From JBFHES01 sp041584015 (GTDB lineage: Bacteria; Bacteroidota; Bacteroidia; Bacteroidales; M50B96): DNA of 56,844 nt. Below, in pieces: positions 18,757 to 27,326 of this stretch (positions are counted from its first letter, which is position 1; each line of letters opens with the position of its first letter). The position numbers and the translations under genes were made by a program. Location of the stretch: assembly GCA_041584015.1 (NCBI GenBank), contig JBFHES010000002.1, positions 1 to 56,844 of the forward strand, in the 5' to 3' direction. The notes beneath the pieces are model-generated. The model saw nothing but the letters and a program-made list of their open reading frames with translations. It made no database searches and was not told the DNA's origin.

Positions 18757-19281
18757 TTACAGCCAAATGAGTTGGGAATAAAGATAGTTATTAATAAACA
18801 AATTGCTTTCAACAAAGTAGTTTAATAAGTGCAAAATGGCTAATAAAATGGCCATGATTCCTGCAAGAGGAATGAGCTGGTTTTTCGATTTTGAAAGTAG
18901 TCGGTTTAGAGCATAATAAATTAGTCCTGCAATAAACCCAAGCACATTGAAAACAATAAAATAAATAGGTGAGAATAATAAAGAGATGCAAAATATAAAT
19001 AACAAATCTCCCAGACCGAATGATTCTTTTAACTCAACTAAACTCGATCTCTTTATGAATTTGAAATAACTTAGTAGAACAAATGAAACAAAACCAATGA
19101 TTGCAAAATTTAATAGTGTATTTTCCAAGAACAATTCTATTTCAACGTTCATGATTGAATATATAGAAGAAAGTAAACCTAACCCAATCACTAAAACTAA
19201 AGAAATCAACTTCTCTTTGAAATCCTGATAAGCGATGATTAAAAGCACCAATATTATTAATCCGGCTATTAGTTCAGGCAT
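18757..19281 (-). CDS. Prepilin peptidase, short A24 type
   Basis: This 174-residue polytopic membrane protein has about six helices. It has the two catalytic aspartates of aspartic prepilin peptidases: D20 in AYQDFKEK and D92 in the GxGD motif FGLGDLLF. It lacks the N-terminal cysteine-containing methyltransferase domain of full-length PilD/GspO, so it is the short A24 form. It would cleave the four pseudopilins and any K-like protein encoded downstream. It lies 3 bp after the major pseudopilin gene and 3 bp before the ATPase gene, so the three are surely co-transcribed. Confidence 0.85.
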   Translation of the reverse strand: MPELIAGLIILVLLIIAYQDFKEKLISLVLVIGLGLLSSIYSIMNVEIELFLENTLLNFAIIGFVSFVLLSYFKFIKRSSLVELKESFGLGDLLFIFCISLLFSPIYFIVFNVLGFIAGLIYYALNRLLSKSKNQLIPLAGIMAILLAILHLLNYFVESNLFINNYLYSQLIWL

Positions 19282-19284
19282 GGT

Positions 19285-19692
19285 TTAGTCCTTCACTTTC
19301 TCACGTAATTTCTTTTCCTGATCCACTTCCCAGACATTGTAGACTCCATCGCCATCAAAATCAACTACGGCTGTGGCTCTGATTAAAAAAGAATGAACAT
19401 CCGCAGATACAACCTCAATTTGGTAGTTGGCCATTCCTTCTTCTGTAACCAACTTCTCCTGCTCAAATCCAATCTCATCCAAATCGGTGGAGTATCTTGA
19501 GTGAAGATAAAAGTGACTTTTCTCTAAAGTGTAAGCATGGTTAAGCTGTAGTTGTGCTTCTGTTGCTTTAGCTTTGCTAATAAGCGGCATTAGTACAGGC
19601 AAGGCCAACAACACGAGTACTCCAATAATGACAAGAACTACAAGTAACTCGGAGAGAGTGAAGCCTTTAAGTTTTCTATTTATAGTGAGCAT
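19285..19692 (-). CDS. gspG: Major pseudopilin, G-like
   Basis: This 135-residue pseudopilin has a textbook prepilin signal KGFTLSELLVVLVIIGVLVL: cleavage after G10, F11 at +1, Glu at +5 (E15). The C-terminal part has an acidic loop DFDGDGVYNVWEVDQ resembling an EF-hand-type calcium site, in keeping with the calcium-stabilised GspG fold. It is the first gene of the secretion operon. A -7 promoter box lies just upstream on the same strand (19716-19723), giving a leader of about 16 nt. It is probably the most highly produced component. A type IV pilin cannot be excluded, but the neighbours favour type II. Confidence 0.87.
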   Translation of the reverse strand: MLTINRKLKGFTLSELLVVLVIIGVLVLLALPVLMPLISKAKATEAQLQLNHAYTLEKSHFYLHSRYSTDLDEIGFEQEKLVTEEGMANYQIEVVSADVHSFLIRATAVVDFDGDGVYNVWEVDQEKKLREKVKD

Positions 19693-19715
19693 TAATGTTT
19701 AGTTAGAGTTTAGTG

Positions 19716-19723
19716 CAAATATA
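19716..19723 (-). promoter_or_regulatory. Promoter -7 box (TATATTTG) of the secretion operon
   Basis: On the minus strand TATATTTG matches the Bacteroidota -7 consensus TAnnTTTG exactly and lies 24 bp before the gspG start. A clear -33 TTG at the usual distance is not obvious. Confidence 0.55.
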
Positions 19724-19781
19724 AAGAATACTTACAAAAGTATATCTGCCGCATAGCATTATCAGTAAAATACAATTCATA

Positions 19782-20348
19782 CTACAAACTATTGTAAGTT
19801 TCAATTATTGATCTCAGATCCACATATCTAATTTTATCTACATTAAAGTGATTAAACACCTCTGGTTTGTCAGATAAAAATAGTTTCATCTGTTCTCTAA
19901 ATTTCCTTTTTCCATGTTGTGCCTGAATTATATGCCCCTTATCCCCTTTCTGCAAAAAGAAGTATTCACGCTTTTCGTAAATTTGGCCATTGTTCGTGGT
20001 AATGGTGTATCCCAGCAAATTAATATCGCCAGTTACAATCTCCCTTGCAAAACCATCATCATAGTTGGTGGATAGCAAAGAATTCACACTTTTTGCTTCA
20101 AAGTTTCTAATTACTTTATAATTATCACCGTTAACACTAAAACCTTTAATCATATTAGGTTTTAACTTTATTCTCTTACTCTCTTTTTCTAGTTTAAACT
20201 TAATTTTTGATCCACTAACAATTTTAATATAGCCTTTAACTGTATCATTGCTTAATTCAATATAATATCCTTCTTGATAAAAACTTTGACTAAAAGCAAG
20301 ATTACAGCTAAGAACAAGTAACACCAGCATTAAACTCTTTATTTTCAT
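19782..20348 (-). CDS. Secreted protein of unknown function
   Basis: This 188-residue protein has a Sec signal peptide ending near LAFSQ (residue 21). The mature part begins with YYIELSNDTVKGYIKI, a beta-strand pattern seen in many uncharacterised Bacteroidota exported proteins, and continues beta-rich with a basic stretch (KLEKESKRIKLKPNMIKG). I do not recognise a family with a known role. It sits between the probable immunity gene and the secretion operon on the same strand, separated from the latter by 89 bp holding that operon's promoter. Confidence 0.6.
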   Translation of the reverse strand: MKIKSLMLVLLVLSCNLAFSQSFYQEGYYIELSNDTVKGYIKIVSGSKIKFKLEKESKRIKLKPNMIKGFSVNGDNYKVIRNFEAKSVNSLLSTNYDDGFAREIVTGDINLLGYTITTNNGQIYEKREYFFLQKGDKGHIIQAQHGKRKFREQMKLFLSDKPEVFNHFNVDKIRYVDLRSIIETYNSL

Positions 20349-20456
20349 ATTTAGAGATTTACATATATATTGTAATTTACTTTCTCATGCCTCCAGGCGA
20401 TTGCATCACTTGGCCTTATTTAACGACAATGCATCATCTAAAATCAGTCTTTTGCT

Positions 20457-20489
20457 CAGCTGGCACGGATTACAAATCCGTACCAGCTG
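20457..20489. repeat. REP-like palindrome
   Basis: Fifteen-base arms CAGCTGGCACGGATT and AATCCGTACCAGCTG are complementary except at one position and flank a 3-nt loop. A partial third copy (AAATCCGT) follows at 20496. The G+C-rich, near-perfect hairpin stands out from the AT-rich gap 20349-20546, which has no gene. It resembles REP-type intergenic palindromes mobilised by Y1 transposases. Confidence 0.6.
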
Positions 20490-20546
20490 GGAAGAAATCC
20501 GTTTGAAAGCAAATTACACTCTCAACCTGAAAATAAGCCGCTTAAA

Positions 20547-20984
20547 TCACTTCGTCAAAATTTTCACAACGGTTTTATTAAATATCTTTTGAGACCAAAG
20601 CTCTAAAGATTTATCTGAATGATTTCCACATGAATAGATTTTAATCTTATTCTCAGAATAACTTAAGTGATCATTTACAGAATGAAGATGTGGTTCGTAG
20701 ATTGCTATTGCGTGTGTTTCATCTAATACAGGGATACTAAATAATAATTCTCCATTAATTAGAAGATCAAATTCTCCTTCAGAAAGTTTAAATCTGGATA
20801 TTTTCTTCATAACAACCTCTTCAAACTCAAAAGACAATTCATTTGGACTAAATTCAATTAGATAATCTTTTGATAAGATCAGCTTCTCCTTATTATTTTT
20901 TAATATAAATGAAACATCATCAGAAACACATGACGTCAATGAAAATAAATAAATTACAATTATTAAACTAATTAATCTTTTCAT
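20547..20984 (-). CDS. Probable immunity lipoprotein
   Basis: This 145-residue lipoprotein has a signal with lipobox LTSC (C19). The mature part has no motif I recognise. Its start lies 1 bp after the stop of the giant RHS gene, whose C-terminus carries a putative toxin domain. That arrangement is the rule for polymorphic toxin-immunity pairs, so I infer that this protein neutralises the toxin. A lipid-anchored immunity protein would imply that the toxin acts in the periplasm or cell wall of the target. The inference rests on position only. Confidence 0.6.
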   Translation of the reverse strand: MKRLISLIIVIYLFSLTSCVSDDVSFILKNNKEKLILSKDYLIEFSPNELSFEFEEVVMKKISRFKLSEGEFDLLINGELLFSIPVLDETHAIAIYEPHLHSVNDHLSYSENKIKIYSCGNHSDKSLELWSQKIFNKTVVKILTK

Positions 20985-20985
20985 G

Positions 20986-23900
20986 CTAATTTCGATTATA
21001 ATATGGAGTATTGGTTCCTAATCCTGTTGGTGACCCATACGATTTTAGTACATTACTAAGTTTAGTCACATAAGGTTTTCTAGTCCAACCATCCTTCGTG
21101 TATACATAAATTTCTCCTTTCCTATTACTACCATAATACGCCACTCCATGCAAAGCTCCACCAACCGCTGCCGGATCTCTTGACAAAACTCCAGTTTTTT
21201 CCGCGGCATCATACTTTGCATTACTATATGGAGTATTAGATGTGAATCTTATAACTGATTCCCCAAATTTCATATCACTTCCTGATACATTTGTAAAATC
21301 TGAGATTAACAGCTCGTCAAAAGTTTTAGGAATATCAATACCTGAACCCTTTTTAAGTTCTTTACCATCTGTACCATTTATAGCACTTCCCCAACAATTG
21401 TATTTTGTGTCTGTACTTTGAATTGACCTTGTAAATACATTATCTAAAAACAAAGTTTGACCTTCCACAACCTCTGTTAAATAAGGTCCAACTGGACTAG
21501 TTGTTAATATATATGGCTGATTAATCATTTGAGATGCCTCAGTTTGGCTGATGTTAAGATATGCAGCTAAAGTAATAGCATTATCACCTTTTTCTGCAAT
21601 TAAGTTTCCATTAGCATCAGGAAACCAGGCAACCCCCCCATTCGGATCAATTCCATTTACTGGATTATTCCCCATACCAAGGTACGGACTATGGTACTGA
21701 CCAAATGGATCAATACTCATCCAACGTCCTACACGGCCATCCCAGAGCCTAAGCTCAAAGAAATCATATCCTGTTTCTTGATCTTTTTCTGCAAACTCTC
21801 CCTGGAAACCATGTCGGTATGCGGCCGTAGTTGACTCGCGCCCCGGCATTACCATTCCAAATGGATAATGATCGGCAAAATTATCAACATCAGCATCACC
21901 TGTGCTTAAGTTTCGCGACACAACTGCTCTTACTGTTCCAAGGTGATCTTTCATCTCATAATTATATTTACCAACAGAATAAACAAATCCTGGTTCATAA
22001 GAAATATTTGCTGTACCTAGTCTGCTTGCACCAAAAACACCTAGGTCTTTTTGAGTAATTGGGTCGTTACCTAGATAAGGTACAGTATAGGTGCTTATTA
22101 TATTTCCACTCATATTTCTGACGTAGTATTCGTAATAGTTTTCTACACCAAGAAGATTATAATATAATTTTCTATACCTATTACCCTTATCGTCGTAATC
22201 ATACTGAGCCAGATGATGAGTATGTGCATCATCTTTGTACACATTAATCACTTTACCATATGCATTGTATTCAAAATACATGTCCTCCTCATCATTTCCA
22301 ACTTGTTGGCCAATTGCATCATAGAAGTAATTTCCAACTAACTGTCCATGCTTTATATCTGAGTAATCGCTCGGCGTAGTATGAAGGTCATTAATTCTAT
22401 CTAAACGATTAGTTCCGTATATATAATCATAATCGAAATCATCCATTGCAAGCGTAAAGTTACCTTGAACAATACCGTATTCGCCTGCTGTGGCATTTCG
22501 TTTTAAGTATCTAAGATTACCATTCTTATCATACTTAATTCCCAAAACATGATATTCTTCTGACGGTGTAAATCCAGGATCATAATCTATAGGATCCCCT
22601 GGCAAAGGAATAGTATTACCATAGATATCACAAAGTTCAGCTTCCAGTTCCATACACTCAGTCGCAAATGCAGGCGGTATATAAGGATCAAAACGACTAA
22701 TCACTTCTTTAATCTTATCGATTGCCATCTCAACAACGCTTGCTTTCACAACAGGTTTGTCACCAATAGTTTCTTTTACATCTGCAAACATTTGTAACAA
22801 CTCAGGATCAAGATCTTCGCCAGCAAGCATTCCTTTATGCCAACTTTTCATAGATCCTTTAACCAATACTGTTTTACACAAACCATCATCTGCACTCAAA
22901 CCGCCACCAGGATCAACAATAACGTAAGAATTTCTATTTTTGCTTTCATCATGTGAAAGTGTACCAAATCGTGCCTCGCTCAACCAATTGTGCTTCTCAT
23001 AATCATAATGATAGCCCCAGTAGTCCTTACCGTTCGTCGCTAAAATATCTTCAAGTGCAGGGTCTTTGGTCTTCCAATTAACGGACTTAATATTACCATC
23101 GTATCTGTTTTTATCGGAAAAACCACTACTTATATATGAATTCTTTTTGTAATAATCATTTAGGTAATAATCAATGGTCATTCCAAAAACATCCGGTTTA
23201 CAATTGGTACCTACTCCATCGTCTTGTCCCGGATCATAAATCTTACCAGAAGGGAGCGCATCCGATGGACACGGTGCATCAAGCATTGGATGGTTTATAC
23301 TTTTCAATAAACCATTAATATTATACACATAATCAATCCCTTGAAGGTCCTCATTTAGTTCAACTCTTCGAAGTGGGCCGTGTGGGTAATAGTAATATTG
23401 AGCCTGTAGTTGCACGTCTGTTACCTCAGCAGGACCACCACCATTGTCCTGCACACTTGTTTTGTAAGTATAGACCTTCTCTAACCTATTATCTTTATCA
23501 TACTCATAATAATGTTTAAATTTCTCATCATAAACTGGTTTTTGATAAACTGTTGTTTCAACATTTCCATCAACATAATATGTATAATCCATCGTCTTAA
23601 ACCTTTCATCAAGGCTAGCCGTTGCCGGATTATCCATTCCTTCGATACGTTGAACACTCCATTCTATGCTTCCTTGCTCATCATAACTATACCAGGTTAT
23701 AACATCCGGTGAACCAGTAGGCGTACTGGCAGTCCATGTCTTGGAGATTTTCCCAATTACAAATCGTTGCTCATAACTTTCATAATCAGGCGATGGCAAA
23801 CTATATGTAGATACAAAATCATCAACTATGTCATACTGAGTCATGGTTACTTGTGAACAAAAAATATCATCCAATCCGTCATCTATTGTATTATCATACA

Positions 23901-26838
23901 CATTCTTGTATAAATCAATAACTCCATTCATGGCTGTTGCGCTTGATGTATAGGTGACAGACTGATTATCAATATGAAGAATTGCATCTCTGACAAATGC
24001 TGCTGCTAAATCTGCTTTTTCTTTCAAATTATCAGAATTAGCATTATTCAAAACATCAATCGCCAGATTTAAATCATCAATCGCATCGGAATTATTCGTA
24101 ATACTTGATATAATACTATTAAGAGTACCAACAGCAAGGGTTATTTTTGCCAAGTCGTATTTTAGACACCTAACTTCTGATACTGCATATTCCATATTGA
24201 TCAGAAGATCTTTATACCCTGCTTCATTAAAAAGAATAGGATTTTCAAATGCTATTGGCGATCCACTAATCCCATAATCATACTCCCCGATTTCGACAAC
24301 CCTGCCGAACTGATCGTAAGATGAATATGAGTATTTGTGCTCCAGTAATTGCTGTGCATTTTGTGAAAACCTAATCTGATTATCTTTTCTGTAAATAAAT
24401 TGACTTACACCAGCATCGGGTGTGCTGCTCCAAACAAGGTTTCCCTTTGCATCATAACGATACATTGAATAGCTTCCTTCAACAAGTCCTAATGGCGACA
24501 CCGTAAATTTTAATTGACCAATTTCATTATAAAAATTCAATGAATGATCTGAGTAATTAATGTCATAGGAAATAGAAACATTCTCTAAGAAATATGGGAA
24601 CTCACTGGATACCTCATTTAACATTACTCGGTAAAATCCTGGTGCTAAATTAATTGATTGTGAGTTCGCAGGAGCAATCTGTCCGCTAGAAGATACTAGG
24701 TCATCGTTTGACAAATCATAAATATCAAACTCCAGATTGTCATTATTAATAATGCTATTTGAAATTACTATGCTTGACTCACATCCTTCAACAATATGAA
24801 AATCAAGATATCCAATTTCTGGACTAATCGCTTGTTGAACTGTGATATTTGTACCCCCGCCAACAAGACAAGCAGCCACGACATTCCCTTGTAAATTGTT
24901 GTATATAACGGATTGCTTTCCATTTGGTTCAATGGTTATTGTTTTAGAAACGCCCCTCGTTTCTTGATGAAAAGTCTGGGCGTATATTGCTTCCAGTTCA
25001 TCCTCTGACGCTGGCATAGAAAAAGTCCAGGTTTCATGTCCTTTTCCCATTCGATGATGATCACCTGCCATCGACGAGCGTCTAACAACTCCTTTATTCA
25101 AGTTACTATATTCAACTCTGCTATACGGATAATTTGTAGCAGCTATATAATTTTCTCCATCAGTTCCAGTATTATTGTTACTATAATAGTAACCCAAAGT
25201 ATTCGGAATATTATATTGTACTTTCTTTGGATTGTTGACACTACCTGAAATATTGGTTGTATTATCAAAATCATCATAATCATAATCATCACCAAGATAA
25301 TTGGTAATAAACCCTTTTTTATACTCAAAATTACCTTGTTCAACAATAGCGGGTAAAGTAGAAAGTACTGCTCTTCCTAGTACATCATATAAGGTTTCAG
25401 TAACAAGATTCTTGTCTGTCAACGAAGAAAGGATCTTTGACTGGGTTTGCAATTGCTTACCGAATAAATCATAATATACTTTGGTATCGCCAACAATGCC
25501 ACCAGCTCCATATGAAATTGATCGTACCCAGTTCATGCCATAAGTATCTTCACCTGTAGCCACTGATTTAGGTGTCGGGTTCAAAATTCCAATTGCAATT
25601 ACATCAAAATCCCCTGATGCATCACACACCGTAACATCATACTCGCCATAAGGCATTTCATGGAGTTCAATTGAGGAAACCTGCTCATAACTATAATCTC
25701 CTGTACTCCATTCATAATTATATGGTGGTGTACCTCCTTCGACATTAACTGTTAAAATACTATTTCCTGATTCCTGATCAAGATCATAACTTCCACTAGC
25801 TTTAATCTGTGCCGGAAAGGAACAGTACGCTGGTGAAAGTGTAAAACCTTGTTGATATAGGCAAACATCAGTAAACAACTCAGGTTCTGTGTCAACTACC
25901 GTGGAATAAAGTTCTGAACCATTGATCTTGTATCGGATAGCACCATTGGAACGTTCGATTTCCATCCGGTCTCCATTTTGCAATGACCCAATAGAAGCCT
26001 TCATTTTGCCTAACTCAAAAACATAAGGAGTACCACCTAGTATACATATAGAATAGTCGCAATCGTAGAAACTAACTCCTACATTATCAATTGACAGTCC
26101 GATTGCAAAAGGATAACTAGTCGTCTCATAATCTAGGTATACAGAACCATAGCTGTCTGCCGGTATGGTATTTACCGATTTTGCTCCTCCGTTCTCCCAT
26201 CCGTTGACAGCTGTCTTTTCAAGCTGGTTATTGCCTGTTATAACTACACCTTCCATATTTCGCCACACTACTTTATGATCAGGGTAATGAAATGATGAAA
26301 GCATTATTCCTTCAACATCATCACCACTGGAATGAAGTGAAATGTCAACATATAGGTTAGGAAGATCTATCCCTTCTCTTGTTGAATATAGTGTATTATC
26401 TTCATTAATGATAAAATTAACATATTCCCCTTCACGAGAAATGGTTAAAAGATCATGTTTACGGCACATACCATAAGAAACGACAAGGTTTCCCCGTACA
26501 AATATTTCAATGTGCCCATCCCGTAACATATAACAATAATCGATGGTAGAGAATCCTTGATCACGATCGGTAAGTGACAAACCAAAAGCTACACTTGTTT
26601 CAAGATCAAGCACACGGTAATCAACCTGACCATCGTATTTATGTGGGATATAGTTTGCAGAAAATGCACCCGCATCCCAATCTCTGGATGAAGTGCTGGT
26701 TAACTTTTGATCCTCAACTTGAACATTTACAATATTGGTCCAGTAAATATCCGTAGATATTTGCCCAAACCCAAGACTGCTGAACAAAGTCAAAAGAAGT
26801 AAAAGAGATAACCTATGTGGTCTGAATATTAAATCCAT
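20986..26838 (-). CDS. Giant RHS/YD protein with C-terminal Cys/His toxin domain
   Basis: This 1950-residue secreted protein begins with a Sec signal peptide (LLLLLTLFSSLGFGQ). Residues 30-345 hold two tandem copies of a lectin-like beta domain, followed by a SprB-type repeat (residues 350-415, GGTPPYNYEWSTGDY). A long YD-repeat shell follows, and the RHS core ends with FELRLWDGRVGRWMSIDPFG and GNNPVNGIDPNG at about 1735. The last 215 residues are a distinct domain with NCWGSAI (Cys about 1815) and HGVAYYG (His about 1899), in the Cys-before-His order of NlpC/P60-like hydrolases. The RHS shell would encapsulate this toxin. No type IX sorting domain is present. Co-transcription with the 150-residue protein and the lipoprotein is likely. 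Confidence 0.85.
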   Translation of the reverse strand: MDLIFRPHRLSLLLLLTLFSSLGFGQISTDIYWTNIVNVQVEDQKLTSTSSRDWDAGAFSANYIPHKYDGQVDYRVLDLETSVAFGLSLTDRDQGFSTIDYCYMLRDGHIEIFVRGNLVVSYGMCRKHDLLTISREGEYVNFIINEDNTLYSTREGIDLPNLYVDISLHSSGDDVEGIMLSSFHYPDHKVVWRNMEGVVITGNNQLEKTAVNGWENGGAKSVNTIPADSYGSVYLDYETTSYPFAIGLSIDNVGVSFYDCDYSICILGGTPYVFELGKMKASIGSLQNGDRMEIERSNGAIRYKINGSELYSTVVDTEPELFTDVCLYQQGFTLSPAYCSFPAQIKASGSYDLDQESGNSILTVNVEGGTPPYNYEWSTGDYSYEQVSSIELHEMPYGEYDVTVCDASGDFDVIAIGILNPTPKSVATGEDTYGMNWVRSISYGAGGIVGDTKVYYDLFGKQLQTQSKILSSLTDKNLVTETLYDVLGRAVLSTLPAIVEQGNFEYKKGFITNYLGDDYDYDDFDNTTNISGSVNNPKKVQYNIPNTLGYYYSNNNTGTDGENYIAATNYPYSRVEYSNLNKGVVRRSSMAGDHHRMGKGHETWTFSMPASEDELEAIYAQTFHQETRGVSKTITIEPNGKQSVIYNNLQGNVVAACLVGGGTNITVQQAISPEIGYLDFHIVEGCESSIVISNSIINNDNLEFDIYDLSNDDLVSSSGQIAPANSQSINLAPGFYRVMLNEVSSEFPYFLENVSISYDINYSDHSLNFYNEIGQLKFTVSPLGLVEGSYSMYRYDAKGNLVWSSTPDAGVSQFIYRKDNQIRFSQNAQQLLEHKYSYSSYDQFGRVVEIGEYDYGISGSPIAFENPILFNEAGYKDLLINMEYAVSEVRCLKYDLAKITLAVGTLNSIISSITNNSDAIDDLNLAIDVLNNANSDNLKEKADLAAAFVRDAILHIDNQSVTYTSSATAMNGVIDLYKNVYDNTIDDGLDDIFCSQVTMTQYDIVDDFVSTYSLPSPDYESYEQRFVIGKISKTWTASTPTGSPDVITWYSYDEQGSIEWSVQRIEGMDNPATASLDERFKTMDYTYYVDGNVETTVYQKPVYDEKFKHYYEYDKDNRLEKVYTYKTSVQDNGGGPAEVTDVQLQAQYYYYPHGPLRRVELNEDLQGIDYVYNINGLLKSINHPMLDAPCPSDALPSGKIYDPGQDDGVGTNCKPDVFGMTIDYYLNDYYKKNSYISSGFSDKNRYDGNIKSVNWKTKDPALEDILATNGKDYWGYHYDYEKHNWLSEARFGTLSHDESKNRNSYVIVDPGGGLSADDGLCKTVLVKGSMKSWHKGMLAGEDLDPELLQMFADVKETIGDKPVVKASVVEMAIDKIKEVISRFDPYIPPAFATECMELEAELCDIYGNTIPLPGDPIDYDPGFTPSEEYHVLGIKYDKNGNLRYLKRNATAGEYGIVQGNFTLAMDDFDYDYIYGTNRLDRINDLHTTPSDYSDIKHGQLVGNYFYDAIGQQVGNDEEDMYFEYNAYGKVINVYKDDAHTHHLAQYDYDDKGNRYRKLYYNLLGVENYYEYYVRNMSGNIISTYTVPYLGNDPITQKDLGVFGASRLGTANISYEPGFVYSVGKYNYEMKDHLGTVRAVVSRNLSTGDADVDNFADHYPFGMVMPGRESTTAAYRHGFQGEFAEKDQETGYDFFELRLWDGRVGRWMSIDPFGQYHSPYLGMGNNPVNGIDPNGGVAWFPDANGNLIAEKGDNAITLAAYLNISQTEASQMINQPYILTTSPVGPYLTEVVEGQTLFLDNVFTRSIQSTDTKYNCWGSAINGTDGKELKKGSGIDIPKTFDELLISDFTNVSGSDMKFGESVIRFTSNTPYSNAKYDAAEKTGVLSRDPAAVGGALHGVAYYGSNRKGEIYVYTKDGWTRKPYVTKLSNVLKSYGSPTGLGTNTPYYNRN

Positions 26839-26855
26839 AATTACAAAGTTTAATG

Positions 26856-27308
26856 TTAATTAGTTTGATAGAAGGATGTCACTGAATTAGTACCTTGAGA
26901 ATCCTCAAAGTACACCTCCAAATAGAAATCCTGCTTTGGATATATCCCTACCAAAACCTTAAGAAAATTACCGCTCTGAACGTAGGTAGATTGCGAAGGT
27001 AGATTCGTTCCATCAATCAGGAACGAAAGTGATAAGAGGTCTGAACTTCCCAATGTGGTTCCCAATTTCAAATGCACAGTTTCAACATTGGATGAATTGG
27101 GTATACTCATGGAAGCACTTAGTTTCAAACTATCTGCTGAAGTAAGCATGTCTAATGGGTTTACGATGCTATCCAGAGTGCTTTCTGTAATAGAAATCGG
27201 AGTGATTAACTCTTGTGTCAATTGTAAATTAGTTGGCCCTGAAACCTGACTATTAACACTAAAAGATACAACTATAAGACTTAATAAGATTATTACACTT
27301 TTTTTCAT
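26856..27308 (-). CDS. Small secreted protein between RHS genes
   Basis: This 150-residue protein has a clear signal peptide (MKKSVIILLSLIVVSFSVNS, cut near Q21). The mature protein is Ser/Thr/Leu-rich with predicted beta strands (VETVHLKLGTTLGSSDLLSL, FYLEVYFEDSQGTNSV), resembling a single Ig-like sandwich. It lies 18 bp after the first giant RHS gene and 17 bp before the second, so it belongs to their operon and may be an adaptor. I do not recognise a family. Confidence 0.55.
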   Translation of the reverse strand: MKKSVIILLSLIVVSFSVNSQVSGPTNLQLTQELITPISITESTLDSIVNPLDMLTSADSLKLSASMSIPNSSNVETVHLKLGTTLGSSDLLSLSFLIDGTNLPSQSTYVQSGNFLKVLVGIYPKQDFYLEVYFEDSQGTNSVTSFYQTN

Positions 27309-27326
27309 AATACAATATTTATTTAA

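Noticed and set aside
8456..19692. A plain type IV pilus operon for twitching
   Set aside because: No PilT-type retraction ATPase; four or five pseudopilin-like proteins in G, K, I, J fashion and L/M-like proteins fit type II better, though this is not proven.
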